A stretch of 64,000 nt of DNA from CAMBDS01 sp964355675. GTDB taxonomy: Bacteria > Electryoneota > AABM5-125-24 > Hatepunaeales > Hatepunaeaceae. Position 1 is the first letter of the stretch. Each line of letters begins with the position of its first letter. The notes under the pieces were generated by a model. The model made no database searches and was not told where the DNA came from. It saw only the letters and a list, made by a program, of their open reading frames with translations. The stretch lies in contig CAYHEC010000014.1 of NCBI GenBank assembly GCA_964355675.1, forward strand, positions 26,741-90,740. The letters run 5' to 3'. This document shows, one piece after another, positions 43,413-51,624 of this stretch. The position numbers and the translations under genes were made by a program.

Positions 43413-43862
43413 TCATTCTTTACCCAAGCCAACCCACTTGTACTCTCCTGCTTCTGGCCAGCGCCGAACAGGATTGGTAAGTATGTAGTTGGCAAATTTC
43501 AAATACTCCGCCTCGTCACGAACAATTCTGTCCATGTACTCACGCTTCCAAATTGGCAGTATTCGACCAAATCGTTTCCGCATTTCCCCCGAAGTGTATG
43601 TCTTCCAACGCTGAACAAGTCTCTCCAGCGGCCATGCCTCATGCGGTAACACTAATATATGGACATGGTCGTTCATTACTACATAAGCATTAAGCCGATA
43701 TCTCACTCCATCAAATCGAAACAATGCCGTCTGAATCAAATCTCGCTCTTCCGGAGTGAGTTCATGCTGGCTATTACTCAAAGACCATGTGACAAAGTAA
43801 ACGCTTCCCTCTAACCGCCAGTGAGGGAAGTGTCTCCTGTAGATAGTTAGGTCAGAGTTCAT
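43413..43862 (-). CDS. REP-associated tyrosine transposase (RAYT, Y1/HUH type)
   Basis: A 149-residue HUH endonuclease. After YRRHFPHWRLEGSVYFVTWSL (the usual N-terminal strand) comes YVVMNDHVHILV with the metal-binding HXH at residues 66 and 68. VQRWKTYTSGEMRK is the typical central helix, and EYLKFANYILTNPVRR near 119-134 holds the likely nucleophile Tyr126 in the conserved YI..NP(V/L)(K/R). RAYTs nick and join single-stranded DNA at REP palindromes. I choose ATG 43862; a longer frame reaches into the palindrome at 43898. No strong ribosome binding site is visible. It looks intact, with no frameshift. Confidence 0.88.
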   Translation of the reverse strand: MNSDLTIYRRHFPHWRLEGSVYFVTWSLSNSQHELTPEERDLIQTALFRFDGVRYRLNAYVVMNDHVHILVLPHEAWPLERLVQRWKTYTSGEMRKRFGRILPIWKREYMDRIVRDEAEYLKFANYILTNPVRRWPEAGEYKWVGLGKE

Positions 43863-43884
43863 TGAAGTTTCAATAAATATAAGA

Positions 43885-43982
43885 GGTGAGGCGGACAACT
43901 GTTTGGGTGAGGCGAACAGCTGTTCGCCTCACCGGTAGCATAGCGCAGTTATGGGGTGAGGCGGACAACTGTCCGCCTCACA
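43885..43982 (+). repeat. Right REP-like array, one half and two full units
   Basis: A truncated GGTGAGGCGGACAACTGTT (43885-43903), then full units at 43906-43933 (perfect) and 43955-43981, again 49 bp apart with spacer GGTAGCATAGCGCAGTTATG. The orientation is the same as the left array. Confidence 0.93.
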
Positions 43983-43988
43983 ACTGTC

Positions 43989-45848
43989 CTACTGCAGCCC
44001 TTCCATCACCCCCAACGCCAATTCCACCCTCCCGAACGGCGGCATGATGTACGCCCCTTGCGCCCGTGGGGCACAAGCCTTCAACGCCTCCGCCGCAATC
44101 TCAATCCCCATCTGAGCCGCTTTCTCACGGTCGTCGATAGGCTTCAGCTTATCGCGTATCCACTCAGGGACCTGCATACCGGGGACTTCGTTGTGGAAAA
44201 ACTCAGCATTGCGGTAAGATGCTAACGGCAAAATACCCACTAATATCGGTATGTCTGTCCGCTTGAACCGGTCAAGCCATGCAAAAAACAACTCCACATC
44301 GAAGACCGGCTGTGTCATGATATAGTGAGCGCCAGATTCGATCTTGCGATGCAGGCGGTCAAGCTCAAACTCCAGGTCAACCGCACCGGGATTGGCTCCA
44401 CAACCAAGGAAGAACGTCGTTCCCTTTGAAATAGGGTTGCTGACAATATCCAAACAGTTGTTCAGATTTGAAGCAATCCTCAGCAATCCTATCGCATCGA
44501 CGTCGAAAACCGCCGTCGCCATCGGGTAGTCGCCAAGCTTGGGCGGATCGCCGGTGATGCAAAGGATGTTGTCAAGACCAAGCGCTTCAGCTCCAAGCAG
44601 ATCGCTCTGCATGCCCAAGATATTCCGGTCGCGGCAGGTGTAGTGGAGAATCGTGCCAATGCCTGTTTCTCGTTTGATAATATGCGCCAATACCATCGCC
44701 GAAAGCCTCGCGGAGGCTCGCGGACCGTCAGGGATATTGACGACATCTACTCCGGCCGCCTTCAACACTTTCGCCTTTTCGACAATCGAGGCAGTCGAAG
44801 GCGAGCGGGGCGGGTTCATCTCCACTGAATAAACGAACTTTCCATCGGCAAGCTTCGCGGCAAGCGGCGACAGGTCGCGGGTGGGGATCTTGGGAGTCTT
44901 CTCTTCTGTCACCCGCAGGGGGGTGACAGAAGAAATACGAACCTTGGACAGCTCAGGAGAAATCGCTCGCAACGCGCCATCCATCGCCCGAATATGAGCT
45001 GGCGTCGAACCACAGCACCCGCCGATAATCTTGACGCCCGACAGCGCCATTCGCTTGGCGTACTCGGCGAAGTATTCAGGAGTTGCCCGGCAGATCAGTC
45101 GCCCCTCGACCCACTCTAATTCTCCGGCGTTGGGCTGGAGCGAGACCGGCAAATTGGTCAGTTCCATCAACCTGATTGCCGCGTCAAGCAGTTTGGCAGG
45201 CCCTATCGAGCAGTTGAACCCGACCGCATCGATTTGCAGTCGGTTCAGCTCAGTCGCCATGCGCTCCAGAGTCGCTCCATAAGCCGTCTGATCCCAGTCG
45301 GCCAGTGTGAATGAGGCGATGATGGGCACGTCCGAAGACAATCCGCGGATGGCCTCTACGGCGGCGATAAGCTCGACCGGATCGAGCATCGTCTCGACGT
45401 AGATGAGATCGACGCCACCGGCGATCAGCCCTCGAGCTTGTTCCTCGAACACGTCGCGCGCGCCTGACGGTTCGAGCGTCCCAAGCGGAGCCAGCCTTCT
45501 TCCCAATGGTCCTATCGAACCGGCAACGAACGCCTCGCGCCCGGCTTTGTCGCAAGCATGTCGGGCGATCTCAGCCGAACGCCTTGAAATGTCCTCGGAG
45601 AGTTCACCGAGTCCGTGCGGGGTCAGCTTGAAGCGGTTTGCGCCGTAAGAGTTTGTTTCGATGATTTGAGCGCCGGCGCGCAGGTAGTCGTAGTGAACGG
45701 CGGTGACGAGATCAGGGCTTGAGAGGCAGAGTTCATCGTAGCAGCGATTGACGTAAACGCCCCGCTGGTAAAGCTCTGTTCCCATCGCGCCATCGGCAAG
45801 TATGGGCGGCCCGGCAAGGCGTTTGCGGAAGTCTTTGTAGCGTGTCAA
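43989..45848 (-). CDS. Bifunctional homocysteine S-methyltransferase / methylenetetrahydrofolate reductase
   Basis: A 619-residue fusion (YitJ-like). Residues 1-300 form the homocysteine methyltransferase barrel (ILADGAMGTELYQRG at 16-30; zinc cysteines in GFNCSIGP and IGGCCGSTPAHI). Residues 330-619 form the MTHFR (SVEMNPPRSPS, LHYTCRDRN, NILCITGDPPK, IMTQPVFD). The linker near 310-320, SSVTPLRVTEE, is encoded by a 28-bp palindrome. The enzyme would make 5-methyl-THF for the neighbouring MetH and methylate homocysteine from another donor. The start is TTG 45848 without a clear ribosome binding site. It is separated from metH only by the RAYT island. Confidence 0.92.
   Translation of the reverse strand: MTRYKDFRKRLAGPPILADGAMGTELYQRGVYVNRCYDELCLSSPDLVTAVHYDYLRAGAQIIETNSYGANRFKLTPHGLGELSEDISRRSAEIARHACDKAGREAFVAGSIGPLGRRLAPLGTLEPSGARDVFEEQARGLIAGGVDLIYVETMLDPVELIAAVEAIRGLSSDVPIIASFTLADWDQTAYGATLERMATELNRLQIDAVGFNCSIGPAKLLDAAIRLMELTNLPVSLQPNAGELEWVEGRLICRATPEYFAEYAKRMALSGVKIIGGCCGSTPAHIRAMDGALRAISPELSKVRISSVTPLRVTEEKTPKIPTRDLSPLAAKLADGKFVYSVEMNPPRSPSTASIVEKAKVLKAAGVDVVNIPDGPRASARLSAMVLAHIIKRETGIGTILHYTCRDRNILGMQSDLLGAEALGLDNILCITGDPPKLGDYPMATAVFDVDAIGLLRIASNLNNCLDIVSNPISKGTTFFLGCGANPGAVDLEFELDRLHRKIESGAHYIMTQPVFDVELFFAWLDRFKRTDIPILVGILPLASYRNAEFFHNEVPGMQVPEWIRDKLKPIDDREKAAQMGIEIAAEALKACAPRAQGAYIMPPFGRVELALGVMEGLQ
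44904..44931. repeat. 28-bp palindrome in the interdomain linker of the methyltransferase/MTHFR gene
   Basis: TTCTGTCACCC-GCAGGG-GGGTGACAGAA. It has 11-bp arms and a 6-base loop, and is read in frame as SVTPLRVTE on the minus strand. Related in shape to the element at 63708-63735. Confidence 0.9.
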
Positions 45849-45896
45849 GTTGGTTAGAGTTGCATTCCCAAGTTGGTTTTCTCCTTTGTTGGTTCC

Positions 45897-46017
45897 ACTG
45901 CCGACCCGCCGCGGTCGGCAGTAAATCAGATATTTTTAATTATGAATATATTCGCACAAGTTTTCAACCCAGAGGGTATGGCTTATCTACACTGCCAGCC
46001 GCGGCGGGCTGGCAGTG
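45897..46017. repeat. Two GCCGACC/GCCAGCC palindromes in the gap before the methyltransferase gene
   Basis: ACTGCCGACC-CGCCGC-GGTCGGCAGT (45897-45922) and CACTGCCAGCC-GCGGCG-GGCTGGCAGTG (45990-46017). The second carries compensatory changes in both arms relative to the first, which keeps the pairing. It ends just before the phosphoesterase stop codons (tandem TGA). Confidence 0.92.
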
Positions 46018-46023
46018 GATTCA

Positions 46024-47181
46024 TCATTCGAACTCTTGGGCTTTCAATGTAAATACAACGATTTCCGGCGTCGCACCAATGCGGATCGGCGGTCCCCAAG
46101 TTCCTACGCCCGTGGTCAGGAAGAAATTCAGGTCACCGAACTTGGTGAGCCCGCTCTTAACCTTAAAGACCATCCGCGTAATATACTCGAACGGCCACTG
46201 CTGACCGCCGTGAGCGTGACCGGAAACCATAAGATCAGCTCCCGCCTCGCGAACTTCTTCTATTCGAGCCGGAGTATGGTGAAGTATGATCAGGGGTAAA
46301 TTCTTGTTAATATTCGCCGTGTAGTTATTAAGCGGAAACGGTTTCTCTTTGTATTGACGGGACCCGGTTAAATCGTCCATCCCAGCGACAACAACCGTTC
46401 CGGGTATTTCGATTGCTTGGTCACGAAGGAAAATAAAACCCGATTCGGTGAAGAGTTTTACTGACTCCCCTGCGCCATGATAGTACTCATGATTGCCCAT
46501 GCTGACGATGACTCCATCGCGAGCTTTCAGCCGCTTGAGCGGTTCCTTTGCCCAAGGAATGTATCGGGGCGGTTCATCGACGAGGTCACCGGGAATCAGG
46601 ATCAGGTCGGGCTTCAGGTCGTTCACTTGATCGATCAGCCGGTTGAGGAACTTCTCGCCGATGATGGTTCCCAGATGAACGTCGCTGAACAGAACGACCC
46701 GGTAGCCGTCCTTGTCTCCGGGCAGTCTATCGAAAGTCAGTTCCAAATTTCTCACGACTGGATGGGCGGCGATCATTCGTCCGACGATCAACAGGACGAC
46801 TATAACACCGGTTCCTGAGGCGAGCAGAATTCGCCCTACTCGCACCCGATCACCGGTCAGGCAGTTTGGAAACCAGCCAAACGTCAGATCGGTCAAACGG
46901 ACAAGGTCAGTAAATGCGAAGGCTATCAGCGCGTAACACATGGCGGCTAACCAGAACCCACCGATCCAGGTGAACGGCGTCGAAAAGGCACGTAATGGAA
47001 AAGTGAAGCGTGAGATCGGATAGGCGAATATCAGAAATAGCAATCCGATCCGCAGAGCCAACCCCCAACCGCCGCCAAGATGCGCCGTAGAAACTGCACG
47101 ACGATAAATATAGGTATTCGTACCGCCATATATCAGCAGTACAAGGAAAATGAAGATGATGAAAGATTTTAAGTTATTCAA
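46024..47181 (-). CDS. Membrane-anchored metallophosphoesterase
   Basis: 385 residues. Four hydrophobic helices occupy about 5-25, 40-65, 70-95 and 115-140. The calcineurin-like phosphoesterase domain then shows VVLFSDVHLGT (about 162-172), LILIPGDLVDEP (about 195-206), VSMGNHEYYHG (about 230-240), LILHHTPAR near 302 and MVSGHAHGGQ (about 321-330), the full metal-ligand set. It resembles the YkuE/YaeI group of membrane-linked phosphoesterases; the substrate is unknown. The start is TTG with no strong Shine-Dalgarno. An AT-poor palindrome follows the stop. Confidence 0.87.
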   Translation of the reverse strand: MNNLKSFIIFIFLVLLIYGGTNTYIYRRAVSTAHLGGGWGLALRIGLLFLIFAYPISRFTFPLRAFSTPFTWIGGFWLAAMCYALIAFAFTDLVRLTDLTFGWFPNCLTGDRVRVGRILLASGTGVIVVLLIVGRMIAAHPVVRNLELTFDRLPGDKDGYRVVLFSDVHLGTIIGEKFLNRLIDQVNDLKPDLILIPGDLVDEPPRYIPWAKEPLKRLKARDGVIVSMGNHEYYHGAGESVKLFTESGFIFLRDQAIEIPGTVVVAGMDDLTGSRQYKEKPFPLNNYTANINKNLPLIILHHTPARIEEVREAGADLMVSGHAHGGQQWPFEYITRMVFKVKSGLTKFGDLNFFLTTGVGTWGPPIRIGATPEIVVFTLKAQEFE

Positions 47182-47240
47182 ACGAAACCGTTAGGTTGTG
47201 AATTGTACCGTTAGGGAAGACTGCCAAGACTCGTTGCTAT

Positions 47241-47350
47241 TCATCCTGAACGAAGTGAAGGATCTCGGTCTTAATCTGCAATGTCCAGGCGGACGCCCTC
47301 GTCCGCCCTTTCCCTGCTCATAAGGTCGGCGGACGAAGACGACCGCCTGA
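47241..47350. repeat. Repeat-bearing gap between flippase and phosphoesterase genes
   Basis: TCATCCTGAACGAAGTGAAG at 47241, a widespread bacterial intergenic word, then GGCGGACG-CCCT-CGTCCGCC (47288-47307) and a more distant CGGCGGACGAAGACGACCGCC. No gene is seen in 47182-47379. Confidence 0.6.
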
Positions 47351-47379
47351 ACTCCACATGACTTTTCAACAGACCATGC

Positions 47380-48852
47380 TTAGCCCGCACCTTTTACCAT
47401 CCCCCGCAAACGCGCACGTTCATTATTTTCCAATACGGCAAAATAATAGTAGATAGGAAAAGTCAGCGAGAGAACGTATCCAACAGATGGAATACCCCGT
47501 AGCTGGAGAAACCAGCTTATCCAAAAGAAAACGCCGCCATAAAGCAATGTCTGCACAATTCGTTTCCACTGATATTCAACCGGGTAGTGTTGTTGGATGT
47601 AGAAATAGAGTAATGTTGTCATCACCGCGTATGAAGCTACGGTCAGCCATGCCGCCGCCCACATGCCATACTTCGGCACAAGAAGAATGTTCCCGAATAC
47701 GTTCAATATCCCCGCCGCGCCGGTTATCAGAGGCAATGCCTTGGTTTTCTTCTCGAGATAAACGCCTACCATGAAGATCGCGTAAGCTCCGTTGAAAATA
47801 TGCGCCAGAAGGACTACCGGGAATACATCGAGTCCCGGCCAATAGTCCTTGGTGATGACCATACCAACACCCGGGATGTCCCATTTCGCAAGAGGCGGTA
47901 CGTAAGCCGTCAACAACAAGTAGAACCAGACCATGACCGCCAGATAATACGTCAGAACCGAGCCATAAACGCGTTTTGCATTGGGACTATCGGCTATCGA
48001 AAGGAAAAAAGGTTGCCACGCAAAGCGAAACCCGGCAACCACAATTGCAAGGAACGTCCCCAGCCGGTAACCAACCGAGTACAATCCCGTCACTGCCGGG
48101 CCGCACATTAGTTCAAGGATTTTCCGGTCGGCGAGGTCAATAGCCAGCACAAAGATCGAGTTCGGCACGTTGGGCAAGCCAAAGGCAAGACAAGCCTTGA
48201 TGACAGCTTTGTCGAAAACGGGCTTCAGCCTCGAAACGACTACCGGAACCAACGACAGGGCAACAACGGCTGAGGAGAAAAGATTCGCTTCGAAGACACC
48301 GACGACGCCTCTTTTCAAGACGATCAGAGCGATCAGGGTGAAGGCAGTCTGCAGGACGGCTCCGCCAATCTTGGTCTGGGTAAAGTGTCGGGCGCAACCT
48401 TCACCGCGCAGGACCATGAACGGGAAGGAGTTCAGGATTTCCAGCCAGAGTATCCCGGCGCAAAGCCTTAATGTGTAGATCGCCCAGTCCGGCGTCGGAT
48501 CCGGCAATTCGACGACCAGTCGGACAATCTTGGGAGCGCCTATCCACACCGCGGCGGCAAGGATGGTGCTGAAGACAAATCCCGCTACCCAGAGCGTCGA
48601 GAAGATGACGTAGCGTCTGGCGACGTCTTTCTCCATCACGTAGAATCTCAGCAGAGCTACGTCGAGGCCGAGAAGCAGAATTTCCGTGCCGACGGCGATG
48701 GAAATGTAGAAGAGTTGTTGGACGCCGAAGTCAGCGGGGGAGAGGTAGTGGGTGAAAAACGGGACGAGGATGAACGCGACCAGCCTCGTCAGGACGGTGG
48801 CAGTGCCATAGGTGAGTGTCTGCTTAGACAGACGTAGGAGGTCAGAGAACAC
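47380..48852 (-). CDS. Polysaccharide flippase (Wzx/MATE-like, oligosaccharide flippase family)
   Basis: 490 residues with about 12-14 transmembrane helices. The start SKQTLTYGTATVLTRLVAFILVPFFTHYLSPADFGVQQL carries the typical first-helix signature of polysaccharide_synt flippases (shown in parts: TRLVAFILVPFFTHYLSP). FLAIVVAGFRFAWQPFFLS near 270 is also typical. It should move lipid-linked sugar units across the inner membrane. No glycosyltransferases are adjacent. The start is GTG 48852. Upstream lies a GTGCAGA(A) microsatellite. Confidence 0.87.
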   Translation of the reverse strand: MFSDLLRLSKQTLTYGTATVLTRLVAFILVPFFTHYLSPADFGVQQLFYISIAVGTEILLLGLDVALLRFYVMEKDVARRYVIFSTLWVAGFVFSTILAAAVWIGAPKIVRLVVELPDPTPDWAIYTLRLCAGILWLEILNSFPFMVLRGEGCARHFTQTKIGGAVLQTAFTLIALIVLKRGVVGVFEANLFSSAVVALSLVPVVVSRLKPVFDKAVIKACLAFGLPNVPNSIFVLAIDLADRKILELMCGPAVTGLYSVGYRLGTFLAIVVAGFRFAWQPFFLSIADSPNAKRVYGSVLTYYLAVMVWFYLLLTAYVPPLAKWDIPGVGMVITKDYWPGLDVFPVVLLAHIFNGAYAIFMVGVYLEKKTKALPLITGAAGILNVFGNILLVPKYGMWAAAWLTVASYAVMTTLLYFYIQQHYPVEYQWKRIVQTLLYGGVFFWISWFLQLRGIPSVGYVLSLTFPIYYYFAVLENNERARLRGMVKGAG

Positions 48853-48908
48853 GAGTGCAGAAGTGCAGAGTGCAGAAGTGCAGAGTGCAAAGTGCAGAAT
48901 GCTGAGTG
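48853..48908 (+). repeat. GTGCAGA(A) microsatellite upstream of the flippase gene
   Basis: Alternating 7- and 8-bp units GTGCAGAA/GTGCAGA, about seven copies, degrading into GTGCAAAGTGCAGAATGCTG. Lies in the flippase leader and just after the HicB/TPR gene's stop. Confidence 0.8.
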
Positions 48909-48931
48909 TTGGGGAGTGCTGTTCTTAACAC

Positions 48932-49918
48932 TCAGTCATCCTCTGCTTTGTCTAATTTATCTAAACACTCTTGAGCTTGCGGTTGACCCAAAGCACGAGC
49001 TTTCTCGAATGCCCGCCGAGCGTTTGATTCCCCTTCATCCATTTTATCTAAATATTCGAGCTCATAGTAGTTATTTTTTATGTTGTAAGCATGGCCCAGA
49101 GCAAGGTGTGCATTTGCATCATCGGGATTGATTGAGATGGCATTTTCTAGGTCTATTATAGCTTCGTCTACCAAACCTACTTGGGCAAGTGCAACTGAAC
49201 GATTTACATAGCAATCAGTATACTGCGGGTTTAAGGTGATTGCAATGCAGTAGTCCCGAATTGCTCCTACCCATTGTTCCTGTCTACTTTGAATTATTCC
49301 ACGATTGTTATAGGGGTAGGGCCAATTCGGCTCGAACGCTATCGCTAATCCGTAGCATTCGATTGCTTCATCGACTTTTCCTTTCAGGTATAACGCATTA
49401 CCAAGATAATTATAGGACTTGCTCGACAAGGGATTGATTCGGATTGCCTCTGAGTATGCTGTAATTTTTGCGTCTAAGTCAATTTCGGCCCATCCTCTAT
49501 CAAACCACTCGGAGGAAGAAATAGGCTCATTATTCATCTCATATTTCAGCTTTAGTTTTGAAATATCAATAACAATAGTGGATAAATCATCGCTTGTGTA
49601 TGTAGTTCTCAAGGTACCACTAGCAGCTAACTTAATAAGTTTTTTTAAGTCTTCATTAACTTCTAGAGGATTGGCTTTCTCATTGAGAAGATCAAGATTG
49701 TGATCTTCAAGGTGGATAGCAGATTCAATCCTTTTTAAAAACAAAGGACATTTACCCAAAAGGCTCACAATGTGAAGGTAAATTTGGTCACAAATGTTGT
49801 CCAACGCCTCTTCTTTCGTCTGACCTTCAGAGGTACACTCAGGTAGAGCCGGACAAGATGCCTCAAACGAATCATCATCGTTTCCAAATATGATTACACG
49901 GTACTTAATATTTTCCAT
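48932..49918 (-). CDS. HicB-like domain fused to TPR repeats
   Basis: 328 residues. Residues 1-60 match the HicB antitoxin fold (YRVIIFGNDDDSFEASCPALPECTSEGQTKEEALDNI in parts: SCPALPECTSEGQT, EALDNICDQI). A linker (60-130) leads to four to five TPR units from about 150: YSEAIRINPLSS, YGLAIAFEPNWPYPYNNRG, YCIAITLNPQYTDCYVNRS and LENAISINPDDANAHLALG. TPR arrays bind proteins. There is no HicA toxin next to it, so a classical TA role is unlikely; a regulator or scaffold is possible. AAGGAT ribosome binding site. It starts 3 bases after the hisS stop and is probably cotranscribed. A+T-rich compared with neighbours. Confidence 0.78.
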   Translation of the reverse strand: MENIKYRVIIFGNDDDSFEASCPALPECTSEGQTKEEALDNICDQIYLHIVSLLGKCPLFLKRIESAIHLEDHNLDLLNEKANPLEVNEDLKKLIKLAASGTLRTTYTSDDLSTIVIDISKLKLKYEMNNEPISSSEWFDRGWAEIDLDAKITAYSEAIRINPLSSKSYNYLGNALYLKGKVDEAIECYGLAIAFEPNWPYPYNNRGIIQSRQEQWVGAIRDYCIAITLNPQYTDCYVNRSVALAQVGLVDEAIIDLENAISINPDDANAHLALGHAYNIKNNYYELEYLDKMDEGESNARRAFEKARALGQPQAQECLDKLDKAEDD

Positions 49919-49921
49919 TTT

Positions 49922-51403
49922 TTATCCTTTTGATTCCTTTATCCACTTGACAATCTGCGGGAGGGTCAAGCGGCGTTGATCGCCGTCAGAAAGACGCTTG
50001 ATCTGTATTGGAATTGTATCGAATGATAGGATGCTAAAGATCGCGTCGTACTTAATCCAATACTCATCATCAATTATGATTACAAACTTTCTTCCAATTC
50101 GGTCAGCCCATTTTAATTGCCTGCCGAGTTCTTCATTGTGGGGATAAGTTAAGTCACAAGAAAGGCCATTATCGCGCAAAAAAGTAGCAATTCTGAAGTC
50201 AATCGGTCCTAAAGCATCCAAATCCGCTCTCGTGCCGATGTTGGAGAAGGACTTGATTATTGTCGTAACGGGATGAGTTCTAGTCGGTACGTATTCCTCA
50301 CATAGCAGATCAACAATCCTTTCAATACCGAAAGAAACACCAACTGCTGGGAAGGACTGTTTTGAAAATGATGCTACTAGACCATCATAACGTCCACCTC
50401 CGCCTAAACTACCAATATTCCGTGTAGGAGTTGCAACTTCACATATCATCCCGGTATAGTAGTCAAGCCCACGGGCCAGAGTATAATCGATTATCAGAGG
50501 CTTGCCGGGAAATTTACGTTTCATTTCAAAGAGTTGCTGAAATGCAACATCATTTACTTGTGACCCTATTGCGTTGCTGATAAATTTCCAAATTTCTGAA
50601 AATTCGATCAAATGATTTTCGCGCCTCCCCAGAATTTCTCCCAAACCGTTTGTACTCAGTCCCTTCTCTTGCATCTCCTTTAGAACCGCAGCAACTCCGA
50701 TTTTGTCGAGCTTATCAAGTATAGCACAAAAAATAGAAAACAAATCTGGAGAGTTCCCTGATGCGAGTGAAAGTTGACTTAATATCTCGCGATGATTAAC
50801 TAATACTATAATATCCCATATCTTCCATTGCTCAGTCCTAAGTGAATTTCCAATTGCCTCAAATCCATCGAAGAGCAAAGCAATTATCTCCGCATCCGCC
50901 ACCGGGCTATCCGTCCCCACAATATCGACGTCGCACTGCGTGAACTCGCGGTAACGCCCGTGCTGAGGTCTCTCTGCCCGCCAGACCGGCGCAATCTGGT
51001 ATCGCTTGAACGGCATCGGTAGCTTGCCCTGGTTCATTGCTACTACGCGAGCCAGCGGAACCGTCAGGTCGTAGCGCAAGCCCATGTCGGCAAGTTCCTT
51101 CTGAGCCTCGCCATAGTTCAGTTCGCCAGCATTATTCGTGGCGATGATCTTGTCCAAGGCGCGCTGGAACTCAGCTCCCCGTTTCATCACGAGGAACGAG
51201 AGCTTGTCGGACTCCTCGCCGCCCTTGCCGGAGAGGATCTCAAGGCGCTCCATTGCGGGAGTCTCAAGCGGTTGGAAGCCGTAGAGTTCAAAGACGCGGC
51301 GCAGGGTCTCGATGACTTTGTAGCGCACGGCGAGCTGGTCGGGAAGCAAGTCCCTCATCCCGCGAGGCAGTAAAGGAGTGATTTTTGGTTTGGAGTTGTT
51401 CAT
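49922..51403 (-). CDS. hisS: Histidyl-tRNA synthetase
   Basis: A 493-residue class II synthetase charging tRNA-His. Motif 1 region: RGMRDLLPDQLAVRYKV near 15. Motif 2: FKRYQIAPVWRAERPQHGRYREFTQCDVDIVG in parts (QIAPVWRAERPQ near 122). Histidine-binding LARGLDYYTG near 325, motif 3 AVGVSFGIERI near 372. A C-terminal anticodon-binding domain from about 400 completes it. The frame continues upstream through an octamer microsatellite, translating it as HTFTLSHF repeats, so I take ATG 51403 (MNNSKPKITP) as the start. No Shine-Dalgarno is obvious there. The 3' half, about 49922-50885, is markedly more A+T-rich than the 5' half. Confidence 0.9.
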   Translation of the reverse strand: MNNSKPKITPLLPRGMRDLLPDQLAVRYKVIETLRRVFELYGFQPLETPAMERLEILSGKGGEESDKLSFLVMKRGAEFQRALDKIIATNNAGELNYGEAQKELADMGLRYDLTVPLARVVAMNQGKLPMPFKRYQIAPVWRAERPQHGRYREFTQCDVDIVGTDSPVADAEIIALLFDGFEAIGNSLRTEQWKIWDIIVLVNHREILSQLSLASGNSPDLFSIFCAILDKLDKIGVAAVLKEMQEKGLSTNGLGEILGRRENHLIEFSEIWKFISNAIGSQVNDVAFQQLFEMKRKFPGKPLIIDYTLARGLDYYTGMICEVATPTRNIGSLGGGGRYDGLVASFSKQSFPAVGVSFGIERIVDLLCEEYVPTRTHPVTTIIKSFSNIGTRADLDALGPIDFRIATFLRDNGLSCDLTYPHNEELGRQLKWADRIGRKFVIIIDDEYWIKYDAIFSILSFDTIPIQIKRLSDGDQRRLTLPQIVKWIKESKG

Positions 51404-51421
51404 AATAAGGAAATATAAGGA

Positions 51422-51624
51422 GGAAAGTTGAAAGTTGAAAGTGTGAAAGTGCGAAAGTGTGAAAGTGTGAAAGTGTGAAAGTGTGAAAGTGTGAAAGTGT
51501 GAAAGTGCGAAAGTGTGAAAGTGTGAAAGTGTGAAAGTGTGAAAGGAAGAGTAGAAAGAAGAAAGCCGCCAGAATTGACGGCTTCCGCACTTTCGCACTT
51601 TCGTACTTTCGTACTTTCGCACTA
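51422..51624. repeat. Octamer microsatellite GAAAGTGT with inverted counterpart
   Basis: About 14 tandem 8-bp units GAAAGTG(T/C) from 51438 to 51544. After 40 bases come about five units of the reverse complement, (G)CACTTTCG/GTACTTTC, at 51586-51624, running into the stop codon of the VOC gene. The two arrays can pair as a long hairpin in the hisS leader. Confidence 0.92.

Larger units (their letters stand above)
43252..43982. mobile_element. RAYT locus with flanking REP-like arrays
   Basis: A transposase gene of the REP-associated tyrosine type lies between two arrays of the same 28-bp palindrome at exact 49-bp spacing (left 43252-43401, right 43885-43982). The unit is palindrome plus a 21-base spacer containing AGCATAG(C/T)(G/T)CAGT. 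The layout is that of REP/BIME-RAYT loci, where the transposase is thought to mobilise the palindromes. Exact ends of the element cannot be set. The right array stops 8 bases before the stop codon of the neighbouring methyltransferase gene. Confidence 0.8.

Noticed and set aside
51403..51622. Histidyl-tRNA synthetase with an extra 73-residue N-terminus
   Set aside because: The extension is the translated octamer microsatellite (HTFTLSHF repeats). The conserved protein begins at ATG 51403.
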